DNA of 64,000 nucleotides, taken from assembly GCA_038503075.1 (NCBI GenBank), contig JBCAML010000012.1:868001-932000 (forward strand), given 5' to 3'. Of the stretch, positions 1-12,819 are shown in pieces. Within the stretch, counting starts at the first letter, position 1. Every line of letters starts with the position of its first letter. Source of the stretch: Gyromitra esculenta (Eukaryota > Ascomycota > Pezizomycetes > Pezizales > Discinaceae). The notes under the pieces are model-generated. The model ran no database searches, was not told the DNA's origin, and saw only the letters and a program-made list of their open reading frames with translations. The position numbers and the translations under genes were made by a program.

Positions 1-276
1 TGTCAATTGGGATTTTATATAGCTGAGGTTCTGTCAAGGTTCCTTTAGTCTTATATGCAGGCAAACAGCTGGGCCAGCCTCTACATCATAATATCAAGCT
101 TCACGTGCCACACCTTGTTTGAGCCTCACTTCCCCTCCGCCGGGTAACCCTCCGCCCACAACGTCAAGCTCCCACCACATCCATCCATCCATCCAAACCA
201 CACCCACCAACACCATCACAAGCTCCAATTCCCTCCCCCCCACTACCGCCCTCCCCTCCCCTCCCAGCCAGGCATA
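1..276 (+). promoter_or_regulatory. Upstream region and probable 5' UTR of the U2B''-like gene
   Basis: No coding signal is seen. The last 150 bases are very C-rich on the + strand, with CCATCCATCCATCC and several CCCCTCCCC tracts, as is common in fungal 5' leaders. The region ends directly at the ATG at 277. No clear TATA box lies close to the start. Confidence 0.4.
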
Positions 277-944
277 ATGGCATCCACCGCACCTCCAACC
301 GCGCCGAAACAGTCCTACCCCGCCAACCAAACCCTCTACATCCAAAACCTAAACGACAAGATCCGCAAAGAAGACCTTCGCATCTCACTGTACACGCTCT
401 TCTCCACCTACGGCTGCGTCCTCGACGTGAACGCGCTCAAGAGCATGAAGCACCGCGGGCAGGCACATGTTGCGTTTCGCGACGTGATTTCAGCGACGCA
501 GGCGATGAGGGCGTTGCAGGGCGCTAATGTGTATGGGAAGGATATGGTATGCTTTCCTCCTCCTCCCCCCCTCCCCCTCCTCCTACTCCTACTCCGCTCC
601 AGCAATTGAACCCAGGTAGCTAACACAGCCCCAATAGAGAATATCGTACGCGAAAGGGAAATCCCACGCAATCAGTAAGCTCGATGGAACATTCAAGCTG
701 CCGACCTTTGGCGGAGCCGCAGCAGAGGGTATTGCGGCGGTGCCGTTCGTGCCACTGCCGAGTGCGCCGGTGGAGGGTGCGTCTACTACCGCGACGGCTA
801 CAGCTACGGCGGGCGCGGGACAGAAGCGGCAGAGGGAGGAAGAGAGTGGTGAGTGTTTGTGCCCTCTAGGTTGGTGGGACTGTGGGCTAATATGGGAGTG
901 TAGATGAGGAGGAGGCGATGGATGTTGAGGACGATGATGATTAG
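277..944 (+). CDS. msl1: U1A/U2B''-type snRNP protein, single RRM (Msl1-like)
   Basis: Three exons, 277-546, 638-848 and 904-944, join in frame to 173 aa. An N-terminal RRM carries RNP2 (LYIQNL, about residues 20-25) and RNP1 (RGQAHVAF, about 60-67), with the U1A/U2B'' signature spacing and the conserved SYAKGKSHAI segment straight after intron 1. Intron 1 has a GCTAAC branch point. Proteins of this family bind a snRNA stem-loop in the U2 (or U1) particle in the nucleus. The tail after residue about 115 is low-complexity (Ala/Thr-rich, then KRQREEES and a very acidic end). The second RRM of animal U1A/U2B'' is absent, as in yeast Msl1. The start is the first ATG of the exon, and no in-frame upstream extension is supported. 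U2B'' is preferred over U1A because of the single RRM, but the sequence does not settle it. Confidence 0.88.
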
Positions 945-2041
945 GTTGTTCTACCGAGGACATTACACTGTGGGCTGTGGAGCAGGGGATTGGAGGTGGG
1001 GAGGATGGATGAGGCTATGTTGATGGTTAATGATAAACAATGGTATGGTAAATACTTGCAAGTACTTCAATTTCGGTTTTTTTTTTAAAAAAAATTCCAG
1101 AGCTTTTTTTTGGTTTTTGGTTTTTCTGCTCCCCCCCCTCTTTTTTTTTTTTAGCAATGTCTAAGAAAGACGCTGATGTTTGCGTCCGATTGTACTATAT
1201 TATTATTGTTTGGTTCAATCTACAGATCCAAAGTTGAAAAAAAAAATTTAAGAAAAGAACGTGCGGTCATTTGTGAGGTGAGACTAGGCTGGGATAATTC
1301 GAGGCGCAAGGTCCGCCCGGGGTTTTAATGGCCTACAAATGCTTGTAATTTCCTTCTTCCCCTGGGAGGGAGGCCCTAGCCTATGCTATGTAGCGCACAT
1401 ACCAGATTTTGGGTCAGCGAGAGCGGCCCGGAGCAGGTTTCATGAATATGTATTCAAATTATGCGAATACCAGACGACTATTGCAGATTTATTATTACTG
1501 GGGCCCAATCAACAGTTCATATATCCCCGTTCAAATACTCGGTTAAATACACGTAACCTGAAATTCTAGGCGTATAATTGAGTGAGATAAAATACATGTA
1601 TACGTAGGTGTTTTGTTCGCCAGGAAGAAACCCAACCATTGTGACCATGATTTATCACTCGCGTATCTACCCTCAACCCCACAATTCCCTTTTTTTCTTT
1701 TCCCACATTCACATATACGTTTTAGTTTTTAGTTTTTAGTTTTTATTTCTCGGCTCAACCGGGCTTAGAGGGGGGGGAGGTCGTAAGAGCATAACTTTCG
1801 ATAAATAAAAAGACATCAAAACAATGCTCTTCCCCCTCAAGCCCAGGAGATGGTGTCTTTTTTTTTCTTTCCGCCCTCTTCTTTCCTTTTTTTTTATCTT
1901 CATCAATTCGTTTAAGCGCTATATAAACCTGCAAGGTGTTTTTTCTTCCCCCCCTTCCAAAACCCCTTCCAGCAGCTGCAAAAAAAAAAAAAAGAGTAAA
2001 AAAATAAATAAGAGGGCAGCCCCCATAAATACTCCTCCAAC
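945..2041. other. Intergenic, T/A-rich, no gene seen
   Basis: There are poly-T and poly-A tracts (around 1078-1150 and 1979-1995) and a short TTTTTAG tandem at about 1720-1746. One TACATGTA palindrome lies at 1593-1600, next to a bipartite TCAY-type element at 1645-1661. The small open frames here are low-complexity and not supported as genes. Confidence 0.5.
1645..1661 (+). promoter_or_regulatory. Bipartite element (weak first half-site)
   Basis: CCAT, six bases, then TCACTCG. The second half is perfect and the first half is one base off the TCAY consensus. It lies 44 bp from a TACATGTA palindrome. Confidence 0.4.
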
Positions 2042-2380
2042 CTAAGCACACGCATCCACGGAGCACTCAGGGCACTCGACAATCTCGCTCCTCTTCTCGA
2101 CGCCGTTAGGGTGTTGATGTCCTTCAAGCCCACCCTCGACAGCAGCGCATGCGCTGCAGCCGGTGACGGTGTTTTCAGCCAGTTTCGGGAGCTCGGTGTC
2201 GTCTGGGGTGAGGAGAGGAGGAAGGGAGTGGAGGATCATCGGAGGGCCGTAGGGAGGTTACCCCCCGCCGCTATTGTCACCTCTTCCGCTGGGCCCGTTG
2301 GTGCAGGGCTTGCAGGGAGTCGCCAGCGCAGCTGAAGCGAGGAAGAGGATGGTGGAGATGGTGGAGGCTGGCTAGAGCAT
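2042..2380 (-). pseudogene. Small secreted cysteine-rich protein, possibly broken at codon 3
   Basis: On the minus strand an exon (2281-2380) encodes a typical signal peptide core (ISTILFLASAALA) followed by CKPC. A probable intron (2203-2280, weak donor GTGACA, acceptor CCCCAG) leads into a second exon (2042-2202) with CSAC, CPEC and a final DAC, giving seven cysteines mostly in CxxC pairs. A TATATAA lies about 60 bp upstream. The only in-frame ATG (2378-2380) is followed by CTC and then TAG (2372-2374), so read plainly the gene has a nonsense codon at position 3. Alternatively this TAG is an intron acceptor and a short first exon lies further upstream. Family not recognised; small secreted cysteine-rich proteins of this kind are common in fungi. 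Gene, splice sites and broken status are all inference. Confidence 0.4.
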
Positions 2381-4682
2381 AATTGGTGCTGGAGATTGGA
2401 ACTTTGGGGGCAAGGGGGCCGGGGCAGGTGCGGGTTATATAGAAATTGGGGTTGGTCTACGATTGCTGGATTGTTGGGCGGGAGTGTTTGGTTTTGGTTT
2501 TGATTAAAATGCAGCTGGATGGTTGGTTCTGGAGGATACTAGTTCGTTGGGGTTGGGCTTGTTGTAGCGATTCGGGATTTGGTGGGCGACCAGCGCATCG
2601 TGTTCTTTTGCTGTTAGTTTATGTTCGCAGATTGAGGTTGTATACATGTAGGCTAGGCGGGTTAGATATACGGCCCGAGCATCTCCCTTACAGATTACAG
2701 ATAAAACTCGGTACTATCACAGTAGTTAACGGTATGTGCAGACTCCATTCAGATTAAAATACTAGTCTGTGGAGCCAGACTTCAGAGACCTTTCGGCTCA
2801 TGTTCTAAAGCCATAAGTATATAAAGGTTATATGGCTATCAATGAGATACTTAGTTAGCTTGCGCCCGTATGCGGAAGAATAAGTAAATATGTAGATATG
2901 TGCATGTACACAAGACCGTCAATGATCGCAGCTAGCTAAGCCGGGTAACAACACAGAACTAATCCATTCGCTGTTGGAAATTTGCTAAGAATCTTAACTA
3001 AGCACGCGCTCTGCTTGCCTTATACCTATTTAGGAATTCGTAGTGACGGCAGGCTGCACCTTGCTAAAGTGAGAGAATCTCCCGGTCCAACCTTTCAGCC
3101 CATTTGGATAACAGGCCAGATGAATTTCTAAAGGCTTCATCATACTTAGGTATTTAGAAAGAGAGACTCATCACGCAACCTTCTCGATCTTCCGTAGCAG
3201 ATTATCTCATAACTACATTTTTATATTGATTTTGAAGGCAGAAATATGCCAGGCTAGATGATGCAGATGACCTTCTGGATAAAAACTCAGAGGATGGGTT
3301 TGATGGACTTTTTTTCTATGTAGAATCGAGGATTAACTACATTCAGAATCCACGATATAATGAATTTCTATAGCAAATTAGGTCTAGCGACGAGACAGTG
3401 GGCTTCTCGAAAAATCTGGTACCATTCACCATACGTCTCATTCATATTAGATCTTCTCCCATAGAGTTCACCGATTATGGCTTCTAATTATAGGTCAACA
3501 TCCATATCCCGACCAGAATAGATGGGCTAAAGGATAGGGCAGCGTAGAGGGATTTTGTTGAAGTTGGGGTGGAATATTTAGGTAAGGTTGAGATAGGATA
3601 GTATATTGTTAGTCATTTATCAAAAGCCTCAACCACCGAGAAATTAAAAGAGAAAAGAGAAAAGCAAAATACAAAGGTTACAATGACGTCCCAGGCAGTC
3701 GCTTATATTAGCACCTCTGCAGTTGCCACATATACTCGCGAGAGTATGAGAATCTTGCAGATCTAAATTTTCCCCATTAAGTGCCCTATGCATTCTTAGT
3801 AAGCGAGATCCAACAAAAATCGAAGCCGCCAACGTTAACATTCCCACCATATATTTTTGAGGTCAATATAACCCGTGCAGCCCCAACCCACATAAGCTGA
3901 AGCCTCAACGACGGTAGAGTTTTATTGGTGCGGAGAAAGAGATCTGTCGGTAGAGCCAGAACCAAATTTATGACCTTAATTATGAAAAATACGGGAGTCT
4001 GCAAAAAAAAAAAAAAAACGTTTCGAGACTCAATTCCGCCCAACGTAACTCAACTGCAGGCGGAAACTTCCGATGTTACACTTCCACATTTAGGAATCAT
4101 TCACAGCCCCCCAAGACCCTTGGGTCTGAAAAAAAAAAAAAAAGATGCTGAATCGTACAGCTCTAATCGATACAATTGAAGTTCCCCCACGATTCTGTCC
4201 CAAAGCATGCACCAAAAAAAAAAACTGCTTTTTCCCAACAGAAACATGTCCCTAGTTTTCCGAGCAAGGATAACCGTGACAGCCATCTGGAGTTTCATTG
4301 CCACTCGGTGTTTGAAACTTTACTTTTTTTTAACCCTCCCACGATATCTCCCTTCGTGTGTGTCCAATTGCGGGACTTACCGTCCGCTCGGAGAATTTGT
4401 TCAGATGTCTTCACGTGGCCGAAAGCCCTTCCCGGTTGGTCAAGAGATAACACACCCGCGGCCAGATACGAAACCCGAGAGAGAGAGTATTGCACCATAA
4501 GACGGGAACTACTCTAAATCGCTATGATGTATGTAGTTCCGCCAAGCTGATTGGCTGCCAAGAGTTCTCGAGAAGAGTGCGCGCGCACATCTCCGCGCCC
4601 GAAAAAAACAAAAAAAAACCTCGAGGCAAATTGCTCGCTGCGGTCGTTACAAGTTTGAAATCTGTCATTTCCAAAACCCACG

Positions 4683-4697
4683 AACGAACGAACGAGC
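4683..4697. repeat. CGAA simple repeat
   Basis: About four tandem CGAA units (AACGAACGAACGAGCGAA). The same tetranucleotide recurs at 8313-8325 and in short form near 19150, which suggests ordinary slippage. Confidence 0.6.
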
Positions 4698-5507
4698 GAA
4701 TAGAAAAGATAGCCAGCCAGCGCCGAGTGGAATTCTCCCTTGTTCTCAAGCTTAATAAATGCGGTTGAACAGATCTTCATACGCATGTACCTATGCATGC
4801 ATGCATGCGTTGAAACAAGGGCGTCCCTCCAACAAACGGCGAGATAAGCAAACGCATCGATAATACAATGCGTGGATAATTATAGAAAAAGCTGTACCTG
4901 TGTCAACGAAAAGATTTCACCAATTGTAGCCCAAGGTTACAAACTCAGGAGATCTTGAGAGGTTTCCAAGTTAATCTGTTGGTGGTATGACTGATAAGTT
5001 CTTCATCTCCACTTAGAACTTACTGTTCGAGTTATATTCGAATTGTGTAATCGGGTAGTTCCTTATGGTATACCGTATTATCTCGGTCATAATGAACACG
5101 CCCGGGCCGGACTAGATCAAAACACTTAAATAAAAATATCCATATCTGGAGATTCGGTTGCTTGTTAGTTGTTGGTTCGGGAAGTCATTCCTGATATTTT
5201 CACGCAGCTTGGTGAGCTTTGTGAAGGTCGATTTGAAACTGCCTAGCCTGGTCGTGTTCATTGTGGTCGAGATAATACGGTACCAACGAGAAGGTCATCA
5301 AAAGTATAAACGTATGGGGGGCGAAGTTGGGACGGCTAGGATACTGAGCCACAACGATTAAGTTACGAAAAACTGTTTTTCTGTACCCTGCCATTCCAAC
5401 TTCACACCCATACGCTTGTACATCAAGCTCTATAGCTTTAGGGCACTCTATTGGTATATAGTAAGGCCGCAAATAGTGGAGCTTCTCTCCATCCTTGACT
5501 GCAAACT

Positions 5508-5524
5508 CGAGTGATATTTCATGA
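5508..5524 (-). promoter_or_regulatory. Bipartite element TCAT-N6-TCACTCG
   Basis: Minus-strand copy with spacer GAAATA. The flank is nearly identical to the copy at 21464 (GAAATATCACTCG in both). It lies in gene-free DNA. Confidence 0.5.
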
Positions 5525-6237
5525 CTATTTACAAGCCCAATCAGTATCCTTGCATAAGAGTAACTACATCATAAGCCACCAAGAAATAAACTGTAGCTTA
5601 TGTAAGAGAGTTTAACTACCAAGATAGAACACAAATTACCATAATTACACCCGATTAGTACCATGAAGTCCCAGCAGAATTGTAGAGACCTAACAAGAGC
5701 ACTTGCCAACTCAAGGGCCACCAATCTAGTTCCCAATAACCGCTAAGAGCACAGTGGGGATAGGACTTTGAAATTGTGAAAAATATCTCTATCCAGTATA
5801 AACGCATCGCCACTTCAGCCCACCGAATCATCGCCAAAAGCACAAGAGACTGGGGCGTGATTTCAGCAAGGCATCTCCCTAGTAAGATTACACGATGCAT
5901 CCCCTCTATTACCTAACCTACGCTTCCTAAAACCAACCTTTTTAGCGGAGCGGATACATATCGGGTGGCGGCCTACGGATGGTGGATGACGAATACAAGC
6001 GAGTGTAAACGCGTGTTCAGCTCGCAAACCCTTCTTCCATTTATATTCACTAAGCGACACGCTTGCACTTAATGGCTATTACGCGTACTCAGTGGCTGAA
6101 GAAGTAAGATTTGATAGCCACCGTATTTGCGTATGCAATGATGTTTGACACACCAGCCATGTGATTCGCTACTGGAAACCGATGGGTTCGATTCGCTGGC
6201 CAAGTTTGCCAAGGCTGCCCAAACGACGACTCTGTAG

Positions 6238-6254
6238 CGAGTGATATGTAGTGA
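6238..6254 (-). promoter_or_regulatory. Bipartite element TCAC-N6-TCACTCG
   Basis: Minus-strand copy with both half-sites perfect and spacer TACATA. It lies in gene-free DNA. Confidence 0.5.
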
Positions 6255-6508
6255 TAGTTTTTAGCAACAGAGTGGTTAATCAGCAATAAAGTGTCAGACG
6301 AATTTGTATAGCTTTCTGGTAAAGCTACTATCTCTCCCACAAATAACTAAATTAGTCAGGTTTACCAGCATTCAATGTTTGGTGTCTAGGCCCATACTTC
6401 ACACACGCCTGCTTATCTAGAATTCCTCATACGTTAAAAATAACTTCAACCTCACTTCTAACTAATCATCCTTCTCGTATTACAAAACCTAGCGAGTTTT
6501 CCAGGTAG

Positions 6509-6559
6509 GGTTTCGAACCACCGGAAAAACCTAAAGCCGGGCCTGCCGCCACCATGCTA
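6509..6559 (-). other. Pol III A-box/B-box pair (tRNA-like or SINE head)
   Basis: On the minus strand TAGCATGGTGG (6549-6559) fits the tRNA A box at 10 of 11 positions. GGTTCGAAACC (6509-6519) fits the B box completely, 29 bases further on. T runs that could end Pol III transcription follow (6484-6487 and 6436-6440 read as T). No cloverleaf forms: the T stem is weak and the would-be acceptor arms do not pair. It is therefore not a functional tRNA gene, and is either a decayed tRNA or SINE or chance. Confidence 0.3.
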
Positions 6560-7161
6560 ATTCGTTCATGGCATGCCAGGAGCGCATCAGGTTTACAGGA
6601 TCTTACTAATACCAATCTTCCAATTTTCGCAGCATAGCATCGCATAGGTATCCCAACGCGCTGTCCACCCGTATTCCCGATTACATTAGCCCAGAACACG
6701 GGACTGCGGCTCGGGATTTCCAGTTCCGTGACAAGCCCTCTCTTTCTCTTTCTCTCTCACTCGGGCATGTATCACCAGCCCAGACCATCCTGTACCCAGT
6801 CCACGGCTCGGTAATTATTTAAAGTTTTTTTTTCTTCCCTCCCCTTGGGCAGTTACGGGTCTGGCCTGCCCCACTCCCCCCCAAACTCCCCGGGGATATG
6901 TATGAGACATGCAGCGTACAATGGGTACCTTTTGTACTATCTCCACAAATTGAAATTACGGGTAAGACAGACACTTTACTGTTTCATTCTCACTTTACTG
7001 ACTTATCGAGGGCATGTACTCTCATTACCGGGTTCACCAACTGGCTAAAGGACAAGTCACGCATCTGGAACCCGGGTAGGTACGTAGAGTACGTGCCTGC
7101 CACGAACTATATGTGGACTGCATTTGCGTTACGAGTACATATCATCGATTTACACGCATGC

Positions 7162-7189
7162 CCTACCTACCTACCTACCTACCTACCTG
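7162..7189. repeat. CTAC microsatellite
   Basis: About seven perfect tandem copies of the tetranucleotide CTAC/ACCT. A related interrupted array occurs at 8057-8090. Confidence 0.85.
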
Positions 7190-7318
7190 ACTCATTGTGA
7201 GTAGACACGGACCGCCCCTTCTGTGAGAGATTCTATCGTGTAACTGAGTAAGCCAGGTTAATAATTTATAAAAAAAAAAAGATTTATTAATAACATGTGC
7301 ATATATATATATATGCAG

Positions 7319-7335
7319 CGAGTGACAGCTTATGA
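7319..7335 (-). promoter_or_regulatory. Bipartite element TCAT-N6-TCACTCG
   Basis: Minus-strand copy with spacer AAGCTG, just after an AT dinucleotide run (ATATATATATAT near 7300-7312). Confidence 0.45.
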
Positions 7336-8056
7336 AGGCATTGCAAATAAGCCACCAGTAATTGGAGTAAACCAACGTACTATCGTCCATCCTAGCGTAA
7401 ATACAAGTTACGCAAGGATAACGGCACTACTATCCAAGCATGGCCCCAGAGGCAAGGAAATCACTTCTGGGTTCCTTACGTTCGCCATCTCAATACCAGG
7501 GGGGGGTGGCCTCCCAGTACAAAGCTATTTCCTTTGTCGGTGGTGAGCACCTAATTTTGTGGTACCCCACTACGGTATCACCTTGAACTGGGTAGGTAGT
7601 CAGTCGTAAGATTCCGGATTTCCGAATCGTCGGAAACGCCACTCGCGAGCACTCCATCAATAATGTTTCACCATCGCCACCGTTTTATAAACCTGTTTTC
7701 CGGTACTGGGGGGTTTGATGGATATCATGACTAAGGAGGCAAACGGGTTCATCATACCATCCTACCAGCGTCGTATATAAAAACGGAAACAAATCTCATA
7801 CGTGGTGTAGATCTCCCGGCAAAATGCTCGGACCACCTCTCCGAGTCAGACGACCGCGTTGGATCAAGCTACCGCTTCACGGGTTCGTTTTTGGCCAATG
7901 TAATGGGCAGTCTGGTGAAAACTGCTCAGAACTTGACCAATTCGCCTTCTGGTGTCCGAAATTGCGTGCTGGGATCAATGGGAGGTACCTTGAGATTCTA
8001 TCCATTCGTTCGCCAACGAAGCAGAGCCGTTGGGAATGGAGTACAGCAGATACATG

Positions 8057-8090
8057 TGCCTACCTGCCTACCTGCCTACCTGCCTACCTA
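8057..8090. repeat. CTACCTGC compound microsatellite
   Basis: About four copies of the octamer CTACCTGC, degrading into CTACCTATGTACC. It is related to the CTAC array at 7162. Confidence 0.8.
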
Positions 8091-8300
8091 TGTACCTACA
8101 TGTGCCTACTCTATCTTACCCCAGAAAAACGCACCAAGGTACACATATACGTGCCTCCAGCAGAAAAATAGATAAATGCGTGGACGACTATAAACCTCGG
8201 CTGCAACATCAACCATTCCAAGCCAGCTTGCGACGTGGAGAGATCAATTATAATATGTACCTTGGCTGGGGTATCCCTAACCTGGTTCGTGTACTCTCAA

Positions 8301-8325
8301 GGGGGGGGGGGGACGAACGAACGAA
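8301..8325. repeat. G12 run followed by ACGA repeat
   Basis: Twelve consecutive G (8301-8312) followed by three to four ACGA units. The run length is prone to sequencing error. Confidence 0.8.
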
Positions 8326-9056
8326 CAGTTGGCACCCACCCGGCTGTTCCCTTTCCCTTCCGCGAATGCCAGGGACCACGTAGGTTCCAACCTCCCTCCC
8401 CCGCCAGTTTGCCACGAATTAAACTGGTCCAAGATCAACAAAGGTGGATACATCGTCATTTAAAACCCCCCCCTCCCCTGGTCAAAATACCGTGACTTTT
8501 CTCGCATGCCTAATCCGGGGTGGGTGGGCAGGGGTACTCTAGAGTACATACGGTATATTAGCTGATATTAGTAATCGAAAGACGCTAGAACTGATCGACA
8601 GGGTTTTTTTTTCTTTCGGAAAAGGCCTAGAATAAAATAAATAAAACCACGTGAGACAGAAACACAGAGTAGAGGGAGAGAGGGAATTCCTGGAGGCCTA
8701 ACGCTAAAAGAGAGACGTGATACCGGTCCTCGGGTATGTCGTTAAATTTGGATAGAATACTAGGTAAGTGTCTACGGACATACATAGGACTGAAGAAGAG
8801 TAGGTAGATCTTGGAGGGTTCTGTCTAGTTTACTGCCAAGGGTAAATCTGATACCAATTGAGAGAGTCCACCATTATCCACCACTAACCAGTACTGCAAC
8901 AGATCCACGGTACTGAGTTTTCTTGATGCCCAGTGAACGATTAGTACTGGTGTAGCATCCCTTTGGCCAATTGATTCCCCGCCGGAGGGGGGCTTTGGCA
9001 ATACCGATCAGTCGGGATACGATAGCTAGATAGGTAGTATGTCATAACGCGCTTCC

Positions 9057-9083
9057 CTCTCTCTCGGCGATTCCGAGAGAGAG
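9057..9083. repeat. Perfect hairpin, 11-bp arms
   Basis: CTCTCTCTCGG and CCGAGAGAGAG form a perfect inverted repeat around the five-base loop CGATT. More GA-rich DNA follows. It could be a structured transcript end or simple-repeat decay; no gene is adjacent. Confidence 0.6.
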
Positions 9084-9639
9084 AAAGAGAGGGTCCGGGC
9101 TACGGGTTTAGTTAGCAAATAGCTTAAACTAACCGATCCAGTAACTACCGGTAGCTGCCGCATCCCTCCTCTGGTAAATGAAACTAGACCGGATGGGAAC
9201 ACCCCGACTTTGGAAGGAGCCGATCTGTTCTGAGGTGGCTTCTGGAACAACAGAAAAAAAAACCACCACCATACACATGCTTGGGAACGTGCGAGGATTG
9301 GAGAGGAGGGAGGGAGGGGGAGGTCAATCGATATGGGTGATAACAACCCGTCGCCCGGTCCCATGCGCCTGGTCCCATTTATTTCTTCCTTTCCTTTCTT
9401 TTTCTCACCGCGAGGGTTTTCCCACCACACGTTCTGTGTACATCCGCGGTTCTTGGGCTCCACCCTCGGTTATGGGGTATAATGTATGATGGGGCGCATA
9501 AGCGCTAGCCGGCAGAGAGAGAGCGTGCAAGAGATAATGAGTGATGGCTGCCGCCACGGTGTGTGTGGTAAGGAAGCCTCAGACAAGAACCGAACCTTCA
9601 GGCTGTTGCTGAAGATGGGGCTGGCTGGCTGGGTCTCAT

Positions 9640-9662
9640 TACTGTGCTGTGCTGTGCTGTGC
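9640..9662. repeat. GTGCT pentamer repeat
   Basis: About four tandem copies of the pentanucleotide (CTGTGCTGTGCTGTGCTGTG). Confidence 0.7.
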
Positions 9663-10832
9663 CAGACATCCGCGTACGGATACCAGACGGAGCTATCCGA
9701 TTAAATCTCTCAATTTGTTTGACGATACGCAGCAAAAAGTATAGTACAGAGAAGAAAAGAAGCAAGATGCATACCTGAGCTGTACGTAAAATTGGACCGA
9801 TATGCAGATGGGAAATGAGAGGACTTTCGTATGTGTTTCCTGCCCCCACGTACAGTTCCGAAACACCAGCTATGTCAAGCTCGAACTCCCCCCCCAAGCA
9901 GAAGAAAATAAGCACATGAGTCCTGGGCACCCAATAATTGTTTAATGATAGTAGTTCATAGTTTTGAAAAGGCTAAATAAGTAGAAAAAATAAGTAGAAA
10001 AATGTTCAAAAGAAGAAAAAGTCAAAGCGAAACAGCACCGATAGCTGCATGAAATAAAACGAAATACAAAAAATAGAAGCGAAAGAGTAAACTGACGTAA
10101 AGAAACGCGTGTTCAACACGTCTTAATAGAAAGAACTAGGAAAAAATATACCAACCCCAGCATCCATCTCATGCACCCATAATAAATCACAAACAATAAA
10201 CGAGAGAAAAAGCTATCAAAAATACAAACATGAAGCTCAAATGCCACCCAATAAAAATCAAAACAGTTAACCCCATAAGACCAAATCACAGATAACCAAA
10301 CCAAACCAAACCCACACAATCGCCAAACCATCCTCGAAGAGACCTTGTAGTGCATACCATCAACGGAGGCCCTTCGTCGTTTTTTTTTAACCGAATCCAT
10401 CTTGATTGACTAGATCCATGATATCCCAAGCCCCCAAACCCATCCTCCCCGTTCCCCCACTCCTAGTTGAATGTAGTAGGATGCCCTCCCAAGATTATTA
10501 AGACAAGTATGCTGTTAAAATGATTTTTTTTTCGTGTCTCCTCGTGTCGTCCAACGTCGTGAGGTTCTTTCTGCATCAGAGGCACCACCTCCTGCACTTC
10601 AGAATCGAAAAAGGAAACAAAAAAAAGCACAAACGCAACCCCCAGATATAAGCGCCTCATTAAGATCTTTTGTGTCCCACAGCCCCCACCGCAAAAACCC
10701 CCTAAGCTTTCTAAAATCCCAAACCGAGAATGGTAAAAACGAGAGTTAAAAAAAACAAATTGCAAAGAAAAAAAAAAAAAACAGCGCCGAACTCTTTTTG
10801 ATAATATCGCACCAGGCTCCAATTCGTACCAA

Positions 10833-12584
<1,752 letters not shown>

Positions 12585-12594
12585 TGCAAAGGTA

Positions 12595-12819
12595 TTAATT
12601 GGTATCGTGCGGAACTATGCGATTAAGTAACTGACTACGAGCTGTCGCTAAACTAATGCGTACGAGTTTCGTAAAATGGTATATATATGGGTTTCTTGAA
12701 CGTGACAAGATATTATTCCTTAGACCGATTAAAGAGTGTGGTGTAGTGAATGTGTGTAGTGAGTTTCCAAAGGATGGTGGATTTTCGTGTTGGTCGAATT
12801 GAAGCTGCAAAAGCGACAA
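12595..12819 (-). promoter_or_regulatory. Upstream ORF (74 codons) in the leader of the Msn2-like gene
   Basis: A minus-strand ORF starting at 12819 and stopping at 12595 lies in the probable leader, with its stop only about 10 bases before the main ATG (12584). If transcribed in the same mRNA it would force reinitiation or leaky scanning. The peptide has no recognisable domain. The transcription start is unknown, so this is inference from position. Confidence 0.3.

Larger units (their letters stand above)
2381..10832. other. Gene-poor region of about 8.4 kb
   Basis: No open frame here has convincing codon use, splice continuity or a recognisable motif. The region holds simple repeats (7162-7189, 8057-8090, 8301-8325, 9640-9662), a hairpin (9057-9083), an A-box/B-box pair (6509-6559), a TACATGTA (2643-2650) and three bipartite elements (5508, 6238, 7319). 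The last 700 bases are probably the 3' flank of the Msn2-like gene. Confidence 0.45.

Noticed and set aside
6466..6699. tRNA gene on the minus strand
   Set aside because: Both promoter boxes are present but the acceptor and T stems do not pair, so only an A/B-box pair is reported.
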